A DNA stretch of 64,000 nt. Source: Bos javanicus. Lineage: Eukaryota; Chordata; Mammalia; Artiodactyla; Bovidae. The notes below the pieces were generated by a model that saw only the letters and a program-made list of their open reading frames with translations, was not told the origin of the DNA and made no database searches. The stretch's first letter is position 1; every line of letters begins with the position of its first letter. Both the position numbers and the translations under genes were made by a program. The DNA is taken from positions 101,118,537 through 101,182,536 of the forward strand of contig NC_083868.1 in NCBI RefSeq assembly GCF_032452875.1, read 5' to 3'. Below are positions 32,279 through 45,093 of the stretch, in pieces.

Positions 32279-32488
32279 TGCTAAGTCACTGTAGTTGTGC
32301 CCAACCCTTTGTGACCCTATGGACTGCAGCCCACCAGGCATCTCTGTCCAAGGGATTCTCCAGGCAACAATACTGGAGTGGGGTGCCATTGCCTTCTCCA
32401 GGGTATCTTCCTGACCCAGGGATCGAACCCACACCTCTTAAGTCTCTTGCATTGGCAGGCAATTCTTTACCACTAGTGCCACCTTGGA
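32279..32488 (-). mobile_element. Bov-tA SINE
   Basis: Reverse copy starting GTGCTAAGTCACTGTAGTTG only 15 bases after the previous SINE; reversed B-box is GGGATCGAACCCACACC; the head ends in CACTAGTGCCACCTTGG. Confidence 0.92.
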
Positions 32489-34063
32489 TAATATAATGTA
32501 TGTCAATAAAGTGTAAAATAAATTTCCACACAGGGCCATGAATACCAGTAACTTCTTTCAACATATAAACAATGTATGAGAAATTTCTTAGTGTTTCTAA
32601 ATATCCATTCTCTCTTCCTGTTTCTCTTTCTTTCTACTTTGAGTTTTAGCAGAACATATTGCCTTCAAGGTGGTGATGACACCTTCTAGCCTCCCTTGCA
32701 GCTACATGTAGCCACGTGATTAAATTCAGGCCAACAGAACTAAGCAAAAGTGAGGTTTACAACTTCTTTGCAAGTATATGAGACATGCTTTCACATCCTT
32801 GAAAACAAAGCTAGCTGCTTCACTCTCTCCTTCCCCTTATTACTCTCTGGGGGGTGTAGGTGGTGGGAAGGTACCACAGGAACATCCTCTTTGATCACAG
32901 AAATGACAGACATATATTGAGAATAGTATGCATTTTTTTGAGCTAAGACCAATATGGATAATAGGAAGGTATATTATATGAATCTTAGAAGTTCCCTTGT
33001 CATCCAGGAAGATCAAGATTTAGTTTTACAGATGGACGCATGTAATTTTAGATGAACCAGTATTATAAATTCATATATAACTTATAGAAGAGTGATAGAT
33101 GATTTTTTTTCCTTTGAAAATATCTAAAAACAGATTTAAACCCCAGATTTATATGAAAAGGTGATTTCATGAATATCTAAACAATTCTAGTAGAAAAGTC
33201 AGGGCCATTCCACTGACAGAAACAAATCTAAATTTTGAAGTGACCTCAACATTGAAATTAGAAATGTCCCAGGAATGTTCTTTAAGGGACACCTTAGTTC
33301 AGGAGCTCAGCAGTGTCCTCTATGGGCTCCATTTTTCGAGTTTATGGAACTCCAATGTGCTATTGCTTCACAAGACTCAAAGGATCAAAAGAATCCTTCA
33401 GTTGGCATTGTTCAACAAAACCAAGTCCGTTATTTTGGCATTTTCCCTATTTCACTTGCAGGAATATTTCTTCCAAATTTAGATAGAGATGTTATCACAT
33501 GGAGAACTTTGAATAGCATCAATAAAAATCTGGTAACACTTATTTTTAGAAGGAAATGGAATGATTTATAGGCTTCTTCCTATTTTTGAGTCATTTCATG
33601 AATCACTGTGTGTGCCAGTTCTCATCTTGTTTCACTTCATGCCTCTTTCTTTCATAATCACTCCCACAGACACCAGCTCTAGTAGAAAATGTGAATCTTC
33701 ATCTTGATATTAAATTATCCTCAAACATATTTTATAAAATTTTGCATGCCAGATTATCTAGACAGGATCAATGACTCTCATATTATGAATTATGAAGAAT
33801 TATTAAAACCTAGAAGAGTAGGTTAGACTGATTTTATCATATGCTGATGAATGTTTGTTAAAATACAAGAGACAGAGCATAACTAACATATACTGTTAAA
33901 AAAGAAAGAAAGAAAAAGAAGAGTTAAGAAAGTGGATTGGTTTTGATAAAGTCATAGTACCACTAAGTTCTACCTAAAAATGAAAAAATGACAGTCTGTA
34001 TAGTTTTTTTTACTAAGATGTACTGAGAACATGTGCTTACTAAAAATGATGTAAATTCTATCT
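32489..34063. other. Unique DNA, possible old repeat at 32680-32950
   Basis: The segment AGCCTCCCTTGCAGCTACAT ... GTAGCCACGTGATTAAATTC resembles an ancient mammalian interspersed repeat but I cannot name the family. Frames of 80 and 98 codons overlap at 33240-33571 without a recognisable domain. Purine-rich AAAG units lie near 33900. Confidence 0.45.
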
Positions 34064-34064
34064 T

Positions 34065-35875
34065 CAGTTCAGTTTTTCACTCAGTCGTATCTGACTCTTT
34101 GCGACTGTGGACTATAGTCCACGTATAGCACGTCAGGCCTCCCTGTCCATCACCAACTCGGGGAGTTTATTCAAACTCATGTCCACTGAGTCGGTGATGC
34201 CATCCAACCATGTCATCCCCTTTCATCTCCTGCCGTCAATCTTTCCCAGCATCAGGGTCTTTTCAACTGAGTCAGTTCATTGCATCAGGTGGCCAAAGTA
34301 TTGGAGTTTCAGCTTCAGCATAAGTCCTTCCAATGTATATTCAGCACTGATCTCCTTTAGGATGGACTGGTTGGATCCCCTTACAGTCCAAGGGACTCTC
34401 AAGAGTCTTCTCCAACACCACAGTTCAAAAACATCAATCCTTCAGCATTCAGCTTTATTTATAGTTAAGCTCTCACATCCATACATGACTACTGGAAAAA
34501 TCATATCTTTGACTAGACGGATCTTTTTTGGCAAAGTAATGTCTTTGCTTTTTAATATGCTGTCTAGGTTGGTCATAACTTTTCTTCCAAGGAGTAAGCG
34601 TCTTTTAATTTCATGGCTGCAGTCACAATCTTCGGTGATTTTGGAGACCCTCAATATAAAGTCTCTCACTGTTTCTACTGTTTCCCCATCTATTTGCCAG
34701 GAAGTGATGGGATCAGATGCCATGATCTTAGTTTTCTGAATGTTGAGCTTTAAGCCAACATTCAGTCTCCTCTTTCACTTTCATCAAGAAGCTGTTCAGT
34801 TCCTTTTCATTTTCTGCCATAAGGGTGGTGTCATCTGCATATCTGAGGTTACTGATATTTCTTCCAGCAATCTTGATTCCAGTTTGCGATTCATCCAGCC
34901 TAGCGTTTCTCATGATGTACTTTGCATGTAAGTTAAATAAGCAGGGTGACAATATACAGCCTTGACGTACTCCTTTTCCTAGTTGGAACCAGTCTGTTGT
35001 TCCATGTCCAGTTCTAACTCTTACTTCCTTACCTGCATACAGGTTTCTCAAGAGGCAGGTCAGGTGGTCTGGTATGCCCATCTCTTTCAGAATTTTCCAC
35101 AGCTTGTGATCGACACAGTCAAAGGCTTTGGCGTAGTCAATAAAGCAGAAATATATGTTTTTCTGGAACTCTCTTGCTTTTTCTATGATCCAGTGGATGC
35201 TGGCAATTTGATCTCTGGTTCCTCTGCCTTTTCTAAATTCAGCTTGAACATCTGGAAGTTCATGGTTCACATATTGCTGAAGCCTGGCTTGGAGAATTTT
35301 GAGCATTACTTGACTAGCATGTGAGGTGAGTGCAATTGTGCAGTAGTTTGAGCATTCTTTGGCATTGCCTTTCTTTGGGATTGGAATCAAAACTGACCTT
35401 TTCCAGTCCTGTGGCCACTGCTGAGTTTCCCAAATTTGCTGGCATATTGAGTGCAACACTTTCACAGCATCATCTTTCAGGATTTGAAATAGCTCAACTG
35501 GAATTCCATCACCTCCACTAGCTTTGTTCATAGTGATGCTTTCTAAGGCCCACTTAACTTCACATTCCAGAATGTCTGGCTCTAGGTTGGTGATGACACC
35601 ATTGTGATTATCTGGGTCATGAAGATCTTTTTTGTATAGTTCTTCTGTGTATTCTTGCCACCTCTTATTAATACCTCCTGCTTCTGTTAGGTCCAGACCA
35701 TTTCCATCCTTTATTGTACCCATATTGCATGAAATGTTCCCTTGGCATCCCTTAATTTTCTTGAAGACATCTCTAGTCTTTCCCATTCTATTGTTTTCCT
35801 CTTTTTTTCTTCCGTTAATCACTGAGGAAGGCTTTATTATCTCTCCTTGCTATTCTTTGTAATTCTGCATTCAAA
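34065..35875 (-). mobile_element. BovB LINE, 1.8 kb
   Basis: Reverse copy with 3' terminus CAGTTCAGTTTTTCACTCAG and 5' truncation near GTAATTCTGCATTCAA. It spans the whole reverse transcriptase. Sense frames are 34728-35822 (364 codons) and 34442-34723. No target duplication is obvious. Confidence 0.94.
34728..35822 (-). pseudogene. BovB reverse transcriptase, core motifs intact
   Basis: The 364-codon frame starts in the linker and holds the RT fingers and palm. Motif A reads FIDYAKAFDCVDH with its catalytic Asp at residue 229, the GVRQGCILSPCLFNLH block follows, and YADD lies at residues 328-331. One codon is lost just after motif A (VDHKLWK where sister copies have VDHNKLWK). A frameshift near residue 357 cuts off the thumb and C-terminal part, which continues in another frame. 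The endonuclease is absent. This is the copy with the best preserved RT active site, but it cannot be an autonomous element. Confidence 0.88.
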
Positions 35876-36263
35876 TTCTATTTAGTAACATATAAAATAC
35901 ACCTGTGAAATCCATAACAGTCTTGTAGAATTTTTGTTGTAATTAAACACATTGCTATGGATGGTTTCAGTTGTTCATGCATTATACATTTTATTTTCAA
36001 TTGCATATAATATTCTATTATTAACAGAATTATTCAATTATTATGTTATTATTCAATGCTATATAATATTCAGTCTGCACAACTCTAAAGAAAAATTGTC
36101 CATGTTCCCAGGTATTTAAGAAATTTCCTAGAAATCTGACAAAATCATTTTTCACTTTCTTGGAGCTTATGATTAGTGTTTTATGAAATTTAAAGATCTA
36201 TCTAAGCCATTTCTTCACCAGTATAGTGGAGTTCCCATCTCACATTTAAGATAAGCATACATG
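35876..36263. other. AT-rich unique DNA
   Basis: Repeated TTATT/ATTAT words at 35995-36070; no recognised family. Confidence 0.5.
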
Positions 36264-36330
36264 CATGCTCAGTCATTCAGTCATGGCAGACTCTATGTGA
36301 TCCCATGGACTGTAGCCCACCAGGCTCAGA
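36264..36330 (-). mobile_element. Bov-tA 3' fragment
   Basis: TGCTCAGTCATTCAGTCATG to CCCACCAGGCTCAG: only the terminal 65 bases of a SINE, an unusually severe truncation. Confidence 0.8.
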
Positions 36331-37727
36331 AGACTTGGTTGTATAACTGGCTTGCTTTTCTGCTGTTTATTCTTTTCCTCCAGGTCTGTCTACTCTGGTC
36401 TGGTCAGTGTTTCATGAGGCCAATCTCTAAGGTCTGTATCAATGGTGTTTTCTTACTCTCTCTCTTTTGATTGAAGTTAATCAAAGGGAGGCACCAGCAA
36501 GAGAGTGGAGGGAGGAAGGAAGGAGAGGGCATGCTATTTACTCACCAGCCCTGCCCATTCCACAACATACTTTTTTGAAGTGTCACACATTTTTGGCACA
36601 TATTTGGCATATCTCTTGGACTAGTACACCAGTTCAGAGATGCTGTGACACTTATGGATAAGACTAAGTTTGTTTGTTTGTTTGTTTGTTTTTAAATGAA
36701 CTCTATGATGCAAACACTAAAATGTACACTCTAATTCCTCCTTTTAGTCTAAGCTACACCCCTACGGGGAGTATTGGCCACATATTGGGGCGAATTTTTT
36801 TTCTGGAAAGGAAAATACTCAGATATCCTGTCTTTGAATTGACACAATTCCCTGTTTCCTAGGTAACCAAAATGTTACTGTGGTCTTCTATCCAGAGTGG
36901 GGATAATGGAATTCAGGTGATAGATGGAGTCAGTATCAGTACATTTCACAGAAGGTTTGGTGGGACTGTAGAAGTAAGTTACAGCTTTCTCATTCCAAAT
37001 ATATAATGGAGATACATAAACTTATTAACTGAGAAAGTTTACAGTAATTGTGAAGGCTAATTTTATAGTCAGAGCCAAGTAGAACTGCCTCTCATCTCTC
37101 ACTGAAATAGTAAACAAAATCAACACTGAATACTTGAGAAAATTATAGATGTTAGTGCAATAAGAAAGTCTGAATTATGCTAGGGTGATGACAGGGTCTT
37201 CCTATCACATCTTTGTTTAATATGCCTATCTGACCACTGCAAAAATTGGATGGGTCTTTGAGAATAACTGTGGGTTATCACAGACTTATTCAGGCAGTGG
37301 TACTAATCACAACTATGATTCCAGATGTGGTATTGTAACTATGACAAATCAGACGTTCTCTGCTTTTCAGCTATTGAATTTTCCAAGACTTGCAATTCAA
37401 GAACCAAGGAGAGAAATTCCCCAAGTATTGGCATAGGTGACTCAGCTTGATTATAAGGAGAGAAATGAAGGCTGTAAGACTATGCTTAAGATTCTAATCA
37501 TTTTTTAGGCTGCCTCTTGTTATTCTTATGCCAATAAAGCATATCAAATAACACTCCTTGACATACCAAGAGACCAATGAGAGTACGGAAACATGGAATG
37601 TTGATAGAAGGAGTGTTTAATGTCATCTTAGACTTCAAGACAAAGAACAAAAGTGGAGATTGTAGTAATAATTATTTTAAAATCTCCTAGTTGTTCCAGC
37701 TACCTTACCTGAAATCTGTGTGTGTGT
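36331..37727. other. Unique DNA with a (TTTG)6 repeat
   Basis: Contains a GTTT microsatellite at 36668-36692. Otherwise no repeat family or gene is recognised in about 1.4 kb. Confidence 0.5.
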
Positions 37728-37868
37728 TCATAGTCAATCACTCAGTTGTGTCTGACTCTTTGCTACCCCCATGGTCTGTAGCCCACCAGGCTCCTCTGAT
37801 TTTGGAATTTTTCAGGCAGAAAAACTAGAGTGGGTTGCCATTGCCTCCTCCAGGGGATCTTCTCAACT
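37728..37868 (-). mobile_element. Partial Bov-tA SINE
   Basis: Reverse fragment from TAGTCAATCACTCAGTTGTG to CAGGGGATCTTCTCAACTG; the tRNA-like head is missing. It is diverged (CCTCTGATTTTGGAATTTTT for CTCTGTCCATGGGATTCT). Confidence 0.88.
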
Positions 37869-38344
37869 GTGATAAACCCTTGCAAAAATACAGAGACTAA
37901 TGAGATTTTTTTTTATTCCCTCTGAGTTGTTTACTCAGGTTTTCTTCTATCTAAACAAAGGACAAACACAGAATTTTGTCCTTTGAATTCATCTTCCACT
38001 GTTCTCTGACCTTTTCTGCATTCTGGGAGGTTCTCCTCTTTGAATTTTACCATTCAGACTTGTTTTTCTCTCTGTCATCTGATTGACTTTGACCTATAGG
38101 GAGCACAAGGCACAGAGAGAGGAAGGAGGTAGATATAGTAATATCTCCCCACTTCCACCCCTCTGTCTTGACCCTCTCTTCTACCAATGGCCATGTCTTC
38201 ATTGGATAGCTTTTCTTCCATTACTACAGTTCTTTCTAAACACTGTAAGCATCCAGGCTGAAATGACAGTAAGAATCACTGGAATTAAAAAGTATTTGGA
38301 TATTTCTGATCCTGAGATGCTTAACTTTTCCTTGTTGGCTTTCT

Positions 38345-38475
38345 TATCCTTTTTAAAAATGTTTTTATCTTATATTGGAGTACAATGTTGTGTTAGTTTC
38401 AAGTGTATGGCAAAGTGATTCAATTATACATATGTGTGTATCTATTCTATTTCAAGTTCTTTTCCCATTTAGGTT
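38345..38475 (-). mobile_element. L1 3' UTR fragment
   Basis: TATATTGGAGTACAATGTTG, TGTTAGTTTCAAGTGTATGG and CAAAGTGATTCAATTATACA are the reverse of the ruminant L1 3' end. Flanking 37869-38344 is unique. Confidence 0.8.
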
Positions 38476-38693
38476 ATCCTTGACTAAAAAGGTAAGCTTT
38501 GACTGCCAGGTCCCTATTTGGATGAAAAGAAAACAGCATTTCATTTAGAAGATGCACATTATAATATTTAAGAAATCTTTGAGAAGTGTCAGATAAGCTA
38601 GTATATAAAACACAGTATAGAGATGGCATTTTTGAAGAGATACTGAAAAACATACAAAATAGCTGTCATTCCTAAAATGTAAAATAATGTGAG

Positions 38694-38728
38694 AAAAGTG
38701 AAAGTGTTAGTCGTTCAGCTACTGTTCT
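38694..38728 (-). mobile_element. Bov-tA terminal fragment (~35 bp)
   Basis: AAAAGTGAAAGTGTTAGTCG followed by TTCAGCTAC equals the extreme SINE 3' end; the rest is absent. Confidence 0.6.
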
Positions 38729-39849
38729 CTTAGTCTCCACAATTTACTACAAGTGAAGCGAGATTATTGTATCTAGAAAATTTTAGTGTTAAAAATATCC
38801 ACCCATAATCTACCCCTTCAAATATTTATTTTGTTTTTATGCAGATAGCTGTCAACTTTTTAATCAACATTTTAACTAAAGAACTCACGTTAAAAAATAA
38901 CTACAATAAAAGCAATAATACTACCATTGCATCATTACAATATGATCCCTTCTGTTTAGAATCACATTCATATATACTGTCCCATCAACACTAATGTGTA
39001 TTTGGCTTGTTAATCACCTATCTGCACATAATAAAAGTGGCTATTATAAATAAGTCTTATTGCTGTTCCAGCAACTAAGCATTAATAGAAAATAACAAGA
39101 CAAAAAATTCTAGAGGAGACAGCAACAGATCAATATTTAGTCATTCACATTTTCTTTTTAATTCTGTGAAGAGGATATATACTATATATATATATATATA
39201 TACATACACTTTGATTCATGTAAGTTAATTTAATTTTTACAGCGGGATTTTTGCCTTTGATGACTATGGTATATAAAGGAAGAAGGTTTCTACCTGCAGG
39301 TAGCAAAATGATAAGTGAAATTATTTGAAAAAATGCTATCTACTTATGCAAGAGTTGTTTATCCTTCCAATGTTAGCAGAGAACATACAGTTTGTAGATT
39401 GCTTTTGTACATTTTGTGTACATGTGGGTTGTCAAGAAAGGAAAGAAATAAATTTCTTCAAAAATTTTTATCAAATAGTCCCCTGATTCTTGATATAGAG
39501 AAAACAAAGACTAACTGCTTAGCTTTGGCAACAGCTGGCAGAGTTATAAAGCAAATCACAAAAATAGGATAACTCCTATTTCTGAAGATAGAGAGAGTAT
39601 AGAGGAGGAAATGATTCAATGGGATGAATTAAGGAAATAATTATTGAGGAGTAGACTACATTTATTTAAAAGTGGAAGCAGAAGTTAAAGAAGAGCAGCT
39701 AGGGTGTAATCCTTCAAGGGAAGTAAACTGTATGACTAACATAAACCTAGGTAAAGAATAAACGAGATGATGAAATACTTTAAAAGAATGACAATATTGT
39801 GAATAATTATCAGGAAAGAATATACATTAGATTACTTATAATTTTTTCT
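38729..39849. other. Unique DNA with a (TA)n repeat
   Basis: A TA dinucleotide run of about ten units lies at 39181-39203. No repeat family or gene is recognised elsewhere. Confidence 0.5.
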
Positions 39850-39862
39850 GAATATATACACT

Positions 39863-40138
39863 GCTGCTGTTGCTGCTAAGTCGCTTCAGTCGTGTCCAAC
39901 TCTGTGTGACCCCATAGACGGCAGACCACCAGGCTCCCCTATCCCTGGGATTCTCCAGGCAAGAACACTGGAGTGGGTTGCCATTTCCTTCTCCAATGCA
40001 TGAAAGTGAAAAGTGAAAGTGAAGTCGCTCAGTCATGTCCGACTCTTCATGACCCCATGGACTGCAGTCTACTAGGCTCCTCCATCCATGGGATTTTCCA
40101 GGCAAGAGTACTGGAGTGGGGTGCCATTGCCTTCTCCA
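39863..40138 (-). mobile_element. BovA2 SINE with 13-bp target duplication
   Basis: Reverse dimer with a GCTGCTGTTGCTGCT left end and CATTGCCTTCTCC right end. GAATATATACACT is repeated perfectly at 39850-39862 and 40139-40151. Confidence 0.95.
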
Positions 40139-40385
40139 GAATATATACACTAGGAGAAAATAAAGAATATGTTTATGAATTGCAGAAACAGCATAGCCTC
40201 ATTTAAAGTGAATGCTTATAATGCATGTATCAAATTATGACAAATTTCCTAGAAATTTAGGATCTTCCAACCATTAAATGTTATTTTTTATGATCCTGGG
40301 GGTCAAGATTCCTGCAGAGTCCTGTTGCACATGATTTATTTGGATTATGCATGAGGCTGCAATCAGCTTATAACTTGACTGGAGC

Positions 40386-40586
40386 TGGATGACTACTTAG
40401 TTTCATTCATATGCCTGGCAGCTGATGCTGGCTGTGAGCCTTGATTTCCTTTCATGATTCCTCTTCCTCTAGAAGCATAAATGGTCATCCCCCAGAAGCT
40501 ACCAGACATCTTATGAGCTATACAAGGAATAGGAGCATGTCACTTCTGCCCATTTGAATGGTCAAAGCAAGTTCAGTGCAGATACA
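40386..40586 (+). repeat. Source copy of a 201-bp local duplication
   Basis: From TGGATGACTACTTAG to GTTCAGTGCAGATACA. The same 201 bases recur at 41565-41765 without indels and with about 4 transition differences. Its neighbours 40265-40385 (AATCAGCTTATAACTTGACT) continue naturally into it, so this copy seems to be the ancestral site. Motifs such as CACTTCTGCCCATTTGAATG resemble an old mammalian repeat, family not assigned. Confidence 0.9.
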
Positions 40587-41137
40587 ATAAAATAGGAAAC
40601 TGACTCCACACAGAGCAGTAAGTACAGAGAAGAGAGGAATATTGAGCAACTGACTTTAGAGAACAAATTGTAGCACATTAGAAATTTTGTATTATAGATC
40701 TGTCATATCTCTGTTTTTCACAAAGTTTGAATAAATACAAATCCAAATTTTGTTTGAAAATTTATCTATAATTGCATAAGCTAAAGATTGTCAGACCAAA
40801 TCACTAGAAGCTACATATAACACTGTTCAACTTCAGCTGTCAAACATAAAAATATCAACCAAACTATGAAAACTTAGTTTGAAACAAGTGCTGTTTATAT
40901 GAATCAGGGTTTTTGTCATGATTTTAGCAAAAGTTTTATTATAATGTTATTTATTATAATTTAAAATCTTTTTTCCAAATTATAAACATTCTATTTCTAT
41001 AATAATCTGCCAGTCACAGTGCTGAAAAAGGAATTCTGAAAACAATTTAAAAACTTGGGAATGGAAGTTAGATGATATCATATACTATGAACAAAGTTAA
41101 ACAATCACCATTATATGAGAGAATTTGTTTCTATTGT
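40587..41137. other. Unique AT-rich DNA
   Basis: No recognised feature between the duplication source and the BovB that received the second copy. Confidence 0.5.
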
Positions 41138-42042
41138 TGTTGCTCAGTCACTAAGTCATGTCCCACTCTTTGTGATCCCCATGGACAGCAGCAAGCCAGG
41201 CTCCCCTGTCCTTCACGATCTCCTGGAGTTTGCTCAGATTCATGTCCATTGAGTAAGTGATGCTATATATCTCATCCTCTGCCACCCCTTTACCTTTTGC
41301 CTTCAATTTTCCCAGCATCAGAGTCTTTTCCAGTGAGTCAGCTCTTTGCATCAGGTGATATAAGTATTGGACCTTCAGTTTCAGGATTAGTTCTTCCAGT
41401 GAATATTCAGGGTTGATTTCCTTTAGAATTGACTGATTGGATATCCTTGCAGTCCAAGGGACTCATGAGAGTGTTCTCCAGAATCACAATTCAAAAGCAT
41501 CAATTCTTCTGTGCTCAGCCTTCTTTATAGTCCAGGTCTCACATCTGTACATGACTAGATGACTTGGATGACTACTTAGTTTCATTCATATGCCTGGCAG
41601 CTGATGCTGGCTGTGAGCCTTGATTTCCTTTCATGATTCCTCTTCCTCTAGAAGCATAGATGATCATCCCTCAGAAGCTACCAGACATCTTATGAGCCAT
41701 ACAAGGAATAGGAGCATGTCACTTCTGCCCATTTGAATGGTCAAAGCAAGTTCAGTGCAGATACAGTATAGATTTTGACTATATAGACCTTTCTCAGCAA
41801 TGTAATGGATCTACTTTTTAATACACTGTCTAGGTTTGTCATAGCTTTCCTTCCAAGGAGCAAGCATCTTTAATTTCATGGCTGCAATCACCATCTGCAG
41901 TGATTTTGGAGCCCAAGAAAATAAAATCTGTCACTGCTTCCACTTTTTCTCCATCTATTTGCCATGACCTGATGGGACTGGATGTCATGATCTTAGTTTC
42001 CTGAATGTTGAGTTTTAATCCAGCTTCTTCCCTCTCAGTCAA
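41138..42042 (-). mobile_element. Old BovB with a 201-bp foreign insert
   Basis: Diverged reverse BovB from GTTGCTCAGTCACTAAGTCA to TTGAGTTTTAATCCAGCTTC. At 41565-41765 BovB homology is replaced by the local 201-bp segment; about 20 bases of BovB (the part equal to TGGAAAAACCATAGCC in sister copies) are missing at the join. BovB then resumes with GATTTTGACTATATAGACCT. A 67-codon RT fragment remains at 41839-42042. Confidence 0.88.
41565..41765 (+). repeat. Inserted copy of the 201-bp local duplication
   Basis: Same orientation as the source 1.18 kb upstream. No target duplication, poly-A or terminal repeats are seen at its edges, which argues against transposition and for templated repair or another local copying process. 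Confidence 0.9.
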
Positions 42043-42227
42043 GGCGTGATCTAACAGAATTCCCTAACATTATATCTATTACCATGTCTATCCTGATGCA
42101 GAATGGATATCTATCCTAAACTAGGATACAAAATCACCTGACTTTGGAACTAAATGTAAAAGATACATGAAGGATTAAAAGGAGGAAGTAACATGCTGCT
42201 TGTTCTTGTTCTTCTTGTTCATTCATT

Positions 42228-42424
42228 TCAGTTCAGTTCAGTTCAGTTGCTCAGTCGTGTCCGACTCTTTACGACCCCATGAATCGCAACACGCCAGGCC
42301 TCCCTGTCCATCACCAACTCCCAGAGTTCATTCAGACTCACATCCATCGAGTCAGTGATGCCATCCAGCCATCTCATCCTCTGTCGTCCCCTTCTCCTCC
42401 TGCCCCCAATCCCTCCCAGCATCA
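42228..42424 (-). mobile_element. BovB 3' terminal fragment (197 bp)
   Basis: Starts CAGTTCAGTTCAGTTCAGTT and is truncated at CCCTCCCAGCATCA. It is well conserved, so recent. The left flank is pyrimidine-rich (TTGTTCTTGTTCTTCTTG). Confidence 0.93.
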
Positions 42425-43774
42425 TTATACCCAAATAAATCTTCCTGCTTTCTTTATGTAAAGCTTCTTTTAGAATGAACAACTTGATCAGTATACTTGA
42501 ATACAGTAGTCTAACAAAGACTATCATCTCAGGTTTTGCTAAGGAAATTAGACTTTGTCTTGATTTAGAATTTGTCACCTACCCTATGGTGGTAGGGAGT
42601 CACTGAAAGTTTTAAAAGGGAAAGTGACAAGATTTGGAGAGCATCTCTAAGAGCAATGTTAAAAAAAAAAAAAAAAAACAGAATAACAACAAGGAACTCT
42701 GGATAAAAATCCATTACAGAAGTTAAGGATAAATAAAGTTAGATGAAAGTGGTAGTAAAGGAGATGTATGATTAACAAGGTTCATATTATAGGAGGAAAA
42801 TAAGTTTGGGTGAAATGAGTATATGGAAACGAAAATGGCATATTTTGTTCATATTGTTAGCAATAACAAAAAATTACTATTTTATTCTAAATAAAATAAC
42901 AAGATTATGATCATTGCATGGCTTCTCTAATGTTTGTTGTGGGAAAAGGAATTGATTCAGATAACACCTATAAAAAAACACTATGTTTTCATTGATTTAC
43001 ATCTCTACCATTATATGGTTGGCATGACATTACCTGATTATAAGAAATTATTGAGTTCCTTTGTCTTATTTCTTTCTAAAAACTGAAAAACATAAATTGA
43101 TATTCCTGAGAGATTTATTTCTGATAACAATATTCATCCTGTTTCTTCCACAAACTAATAATGCGAACTGAAAAATTAAATTTACTCACAAATTTTGTCC
43201 TGTAAGTATTCCATTAAATATGGACTTAAATCTTTTAAATAACCTTACCAGTATATAAAATATATAATTATTCTAAGTATTCAAGAAAAACTTCACAGTC
43301 TACCATAGGAAAAAAAAAGTGAAGAAAATAAGGAAATCAATAAAATTACCCAAAATGTAAATGAAAAATAAGAGGCTTCTGACAAATAACTAAAATCAGT
43401 CTTATTCATTTTGAAAATTATATTAGTAACTCATCAATCAAAGGCATGTAAGATATTGCTTTATTTCCTCAAAAATTTTACTGTTGTAGTAGTGTTCTGC
43501 TCAGAAGGAGAATGCAAATGTACTATATGCTTTCTACATGAGAATGTAACTTAGTTGAAATTTGCTCTTTAGGTTTTATGATAACATAACAATTCATTGG
43601 GGTTTTGACCACATTTTGGCAAATTCTACTAAATTTAAGTGTATGTGAATGATTGAATAAATTATTTGCAGCAAGCATCAAATCATCAGATTACATCTTT
43701 AGATCTTCAAAACATCTATTCTCAAGTATGCACTATTTTCAAAACTTTTGAGGTACTATTATTTTTTAAAAGAT
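42425..43774. other. Unique DNA with an A18 run
   Basis: Poly-A at 42661-42678 may mark the end of an unrecognised retrocopy. The rest is AT-rich with no recognised feature. Confidence 0.5.
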
Positions 43775-43985
43775 TGTGTTGTTTAGTTGCTAAGTTGTGT
43801 CCAACTCTTTTCTGACCTTATGGACTATAGTTCACCAGGCTCCTCTGACCATGAGATTTCCCAGAGAAGAATACTAGAGAGTGGGTTGTCATTTCCTTCT
43901 CCAAGGGATCTTTGGTACCCAGGGATAGAATCCATGTCTCTTACATTGCAGGTGGATTTTTTAAAGCTGAGCCACCAGGGAAGCC
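43775..43985 (-). mobile_element. Bov-tA SINE (older)
   Basis: Reverse full copy from TTTAGTTGCTAAGTTGTGTC to GAGCCACCAGGGAAGCC, fairly diverged. Confidence 0.9.
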
Positions 43986-44169
43986 ATATAGAGGTATAAG
44001 TGCCCCATTACAAGGATATATAAGGATTAGATTATATCACTATTCTCACATATTTACTTTTTAAAGTTTATAAACATTATGAAGAAAAATTAGTTACAAA
44101 GTTTAACGATGGAACAAATATGTTAGCTATTTCATGACAAAAAGTATGATCATAATAATAAGATTTACT

Positions 44170-44473
44170 GCCCACTCTAAAGGAGGTCAGTCCTGGGTGT
44201 TCTTTGGAAAGAATGATGCTAAAGCTGAAACTCCAGTACTTTGGACACCTCATGAGAAGAGTTGACTCATTGGAAAAGACTCTGATGCTGGGAGAGATTG
44301 GGGGCAGGAGAAGAAGAGGACAACAGAGGATGAGATGGCTGGATGGCATCACCGACTCGATGGACGTGAGTTTGAGTGACTTCCTCGGGAGTTGGTGATG
44401 GAGAGGGAGACCTAGTGTGCTGCCGTTTATGGGGTCGCAAAGAGTCGGACACGACTGAGCGACTGAACTGAAG
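44170..44473 (+). mobile_element. BovB 3' fragment
   Basis: From CCACTCTAAAGGAGGTCAGT to GACTGAGCGACTGAACTGAA. A small insertion (GTGACTTCCTCGGGAG) changes the GAACTCCGGGAG block. Confidence 0.93.
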
Positions 44474-45093
44474 TTAGGTATATTTAACCAAACATGATGC
44501 CTTAATAAATAACAAACTCAGTCACTTGAAGTGTTATTTTAAATGTTACAACTCGCCATCTTTTAATATTATAAAGCGGAAACCTCTTTTTTTTTTTTTT
44601 TTTGCCATATCATCCTTTATGTACAAAACTAAAGAGGCTACTAGAAAGTGAATAATACTCTTAAAAAGCCTTCCAACGTACTCTTCCACACTTGTATTAT
44701 TAGAGAGATCCAAAGGAATACTCTTACATGAAAGACATTTAGCATTAAGGCATTAAGAAAAGAGATATAATTTACATAAATCTATAGGGCACAGAGAACA
44801 ATAGAATTCTCTGGACTTGACACAGTGTTTTTAACTTCATTAAGATCATTCAAACAAATTCCATATCTACAGATTCTGAATAAGGTAAAAAATACTGCTC
44901 TCAGTAACAATTAGCCATTTATAGTGTCTTCAAAACAGAGTTCCATGATGGGTGGAAAATTACCAGTGAACTTTCAGCAGATCATGAACATCTGTTGAAT
45001 GCTAAAGGTCTAAAACTTAAAGAATTTTAAAAAATATTTAAAAATTATCTAAAGAGAACTTTGCAAAGACTCTTATATTTCCTTCACAAAGTG
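44474..45093. other. Unique DNA with a T19 run
   Basis: Homopolymeric T at 44587-44603. No gene or repeat family recognised. The right end carries TTCCTTCACAAAGTG, the left duplicate flanking the BovB micro-insertion. Confidence 0.5.

Noticed and set aside
33240..33571. Overlapping 80- and 98-codon frames
   Set aside because: No domain, no conserved start context, two frames open at once; likely chance.
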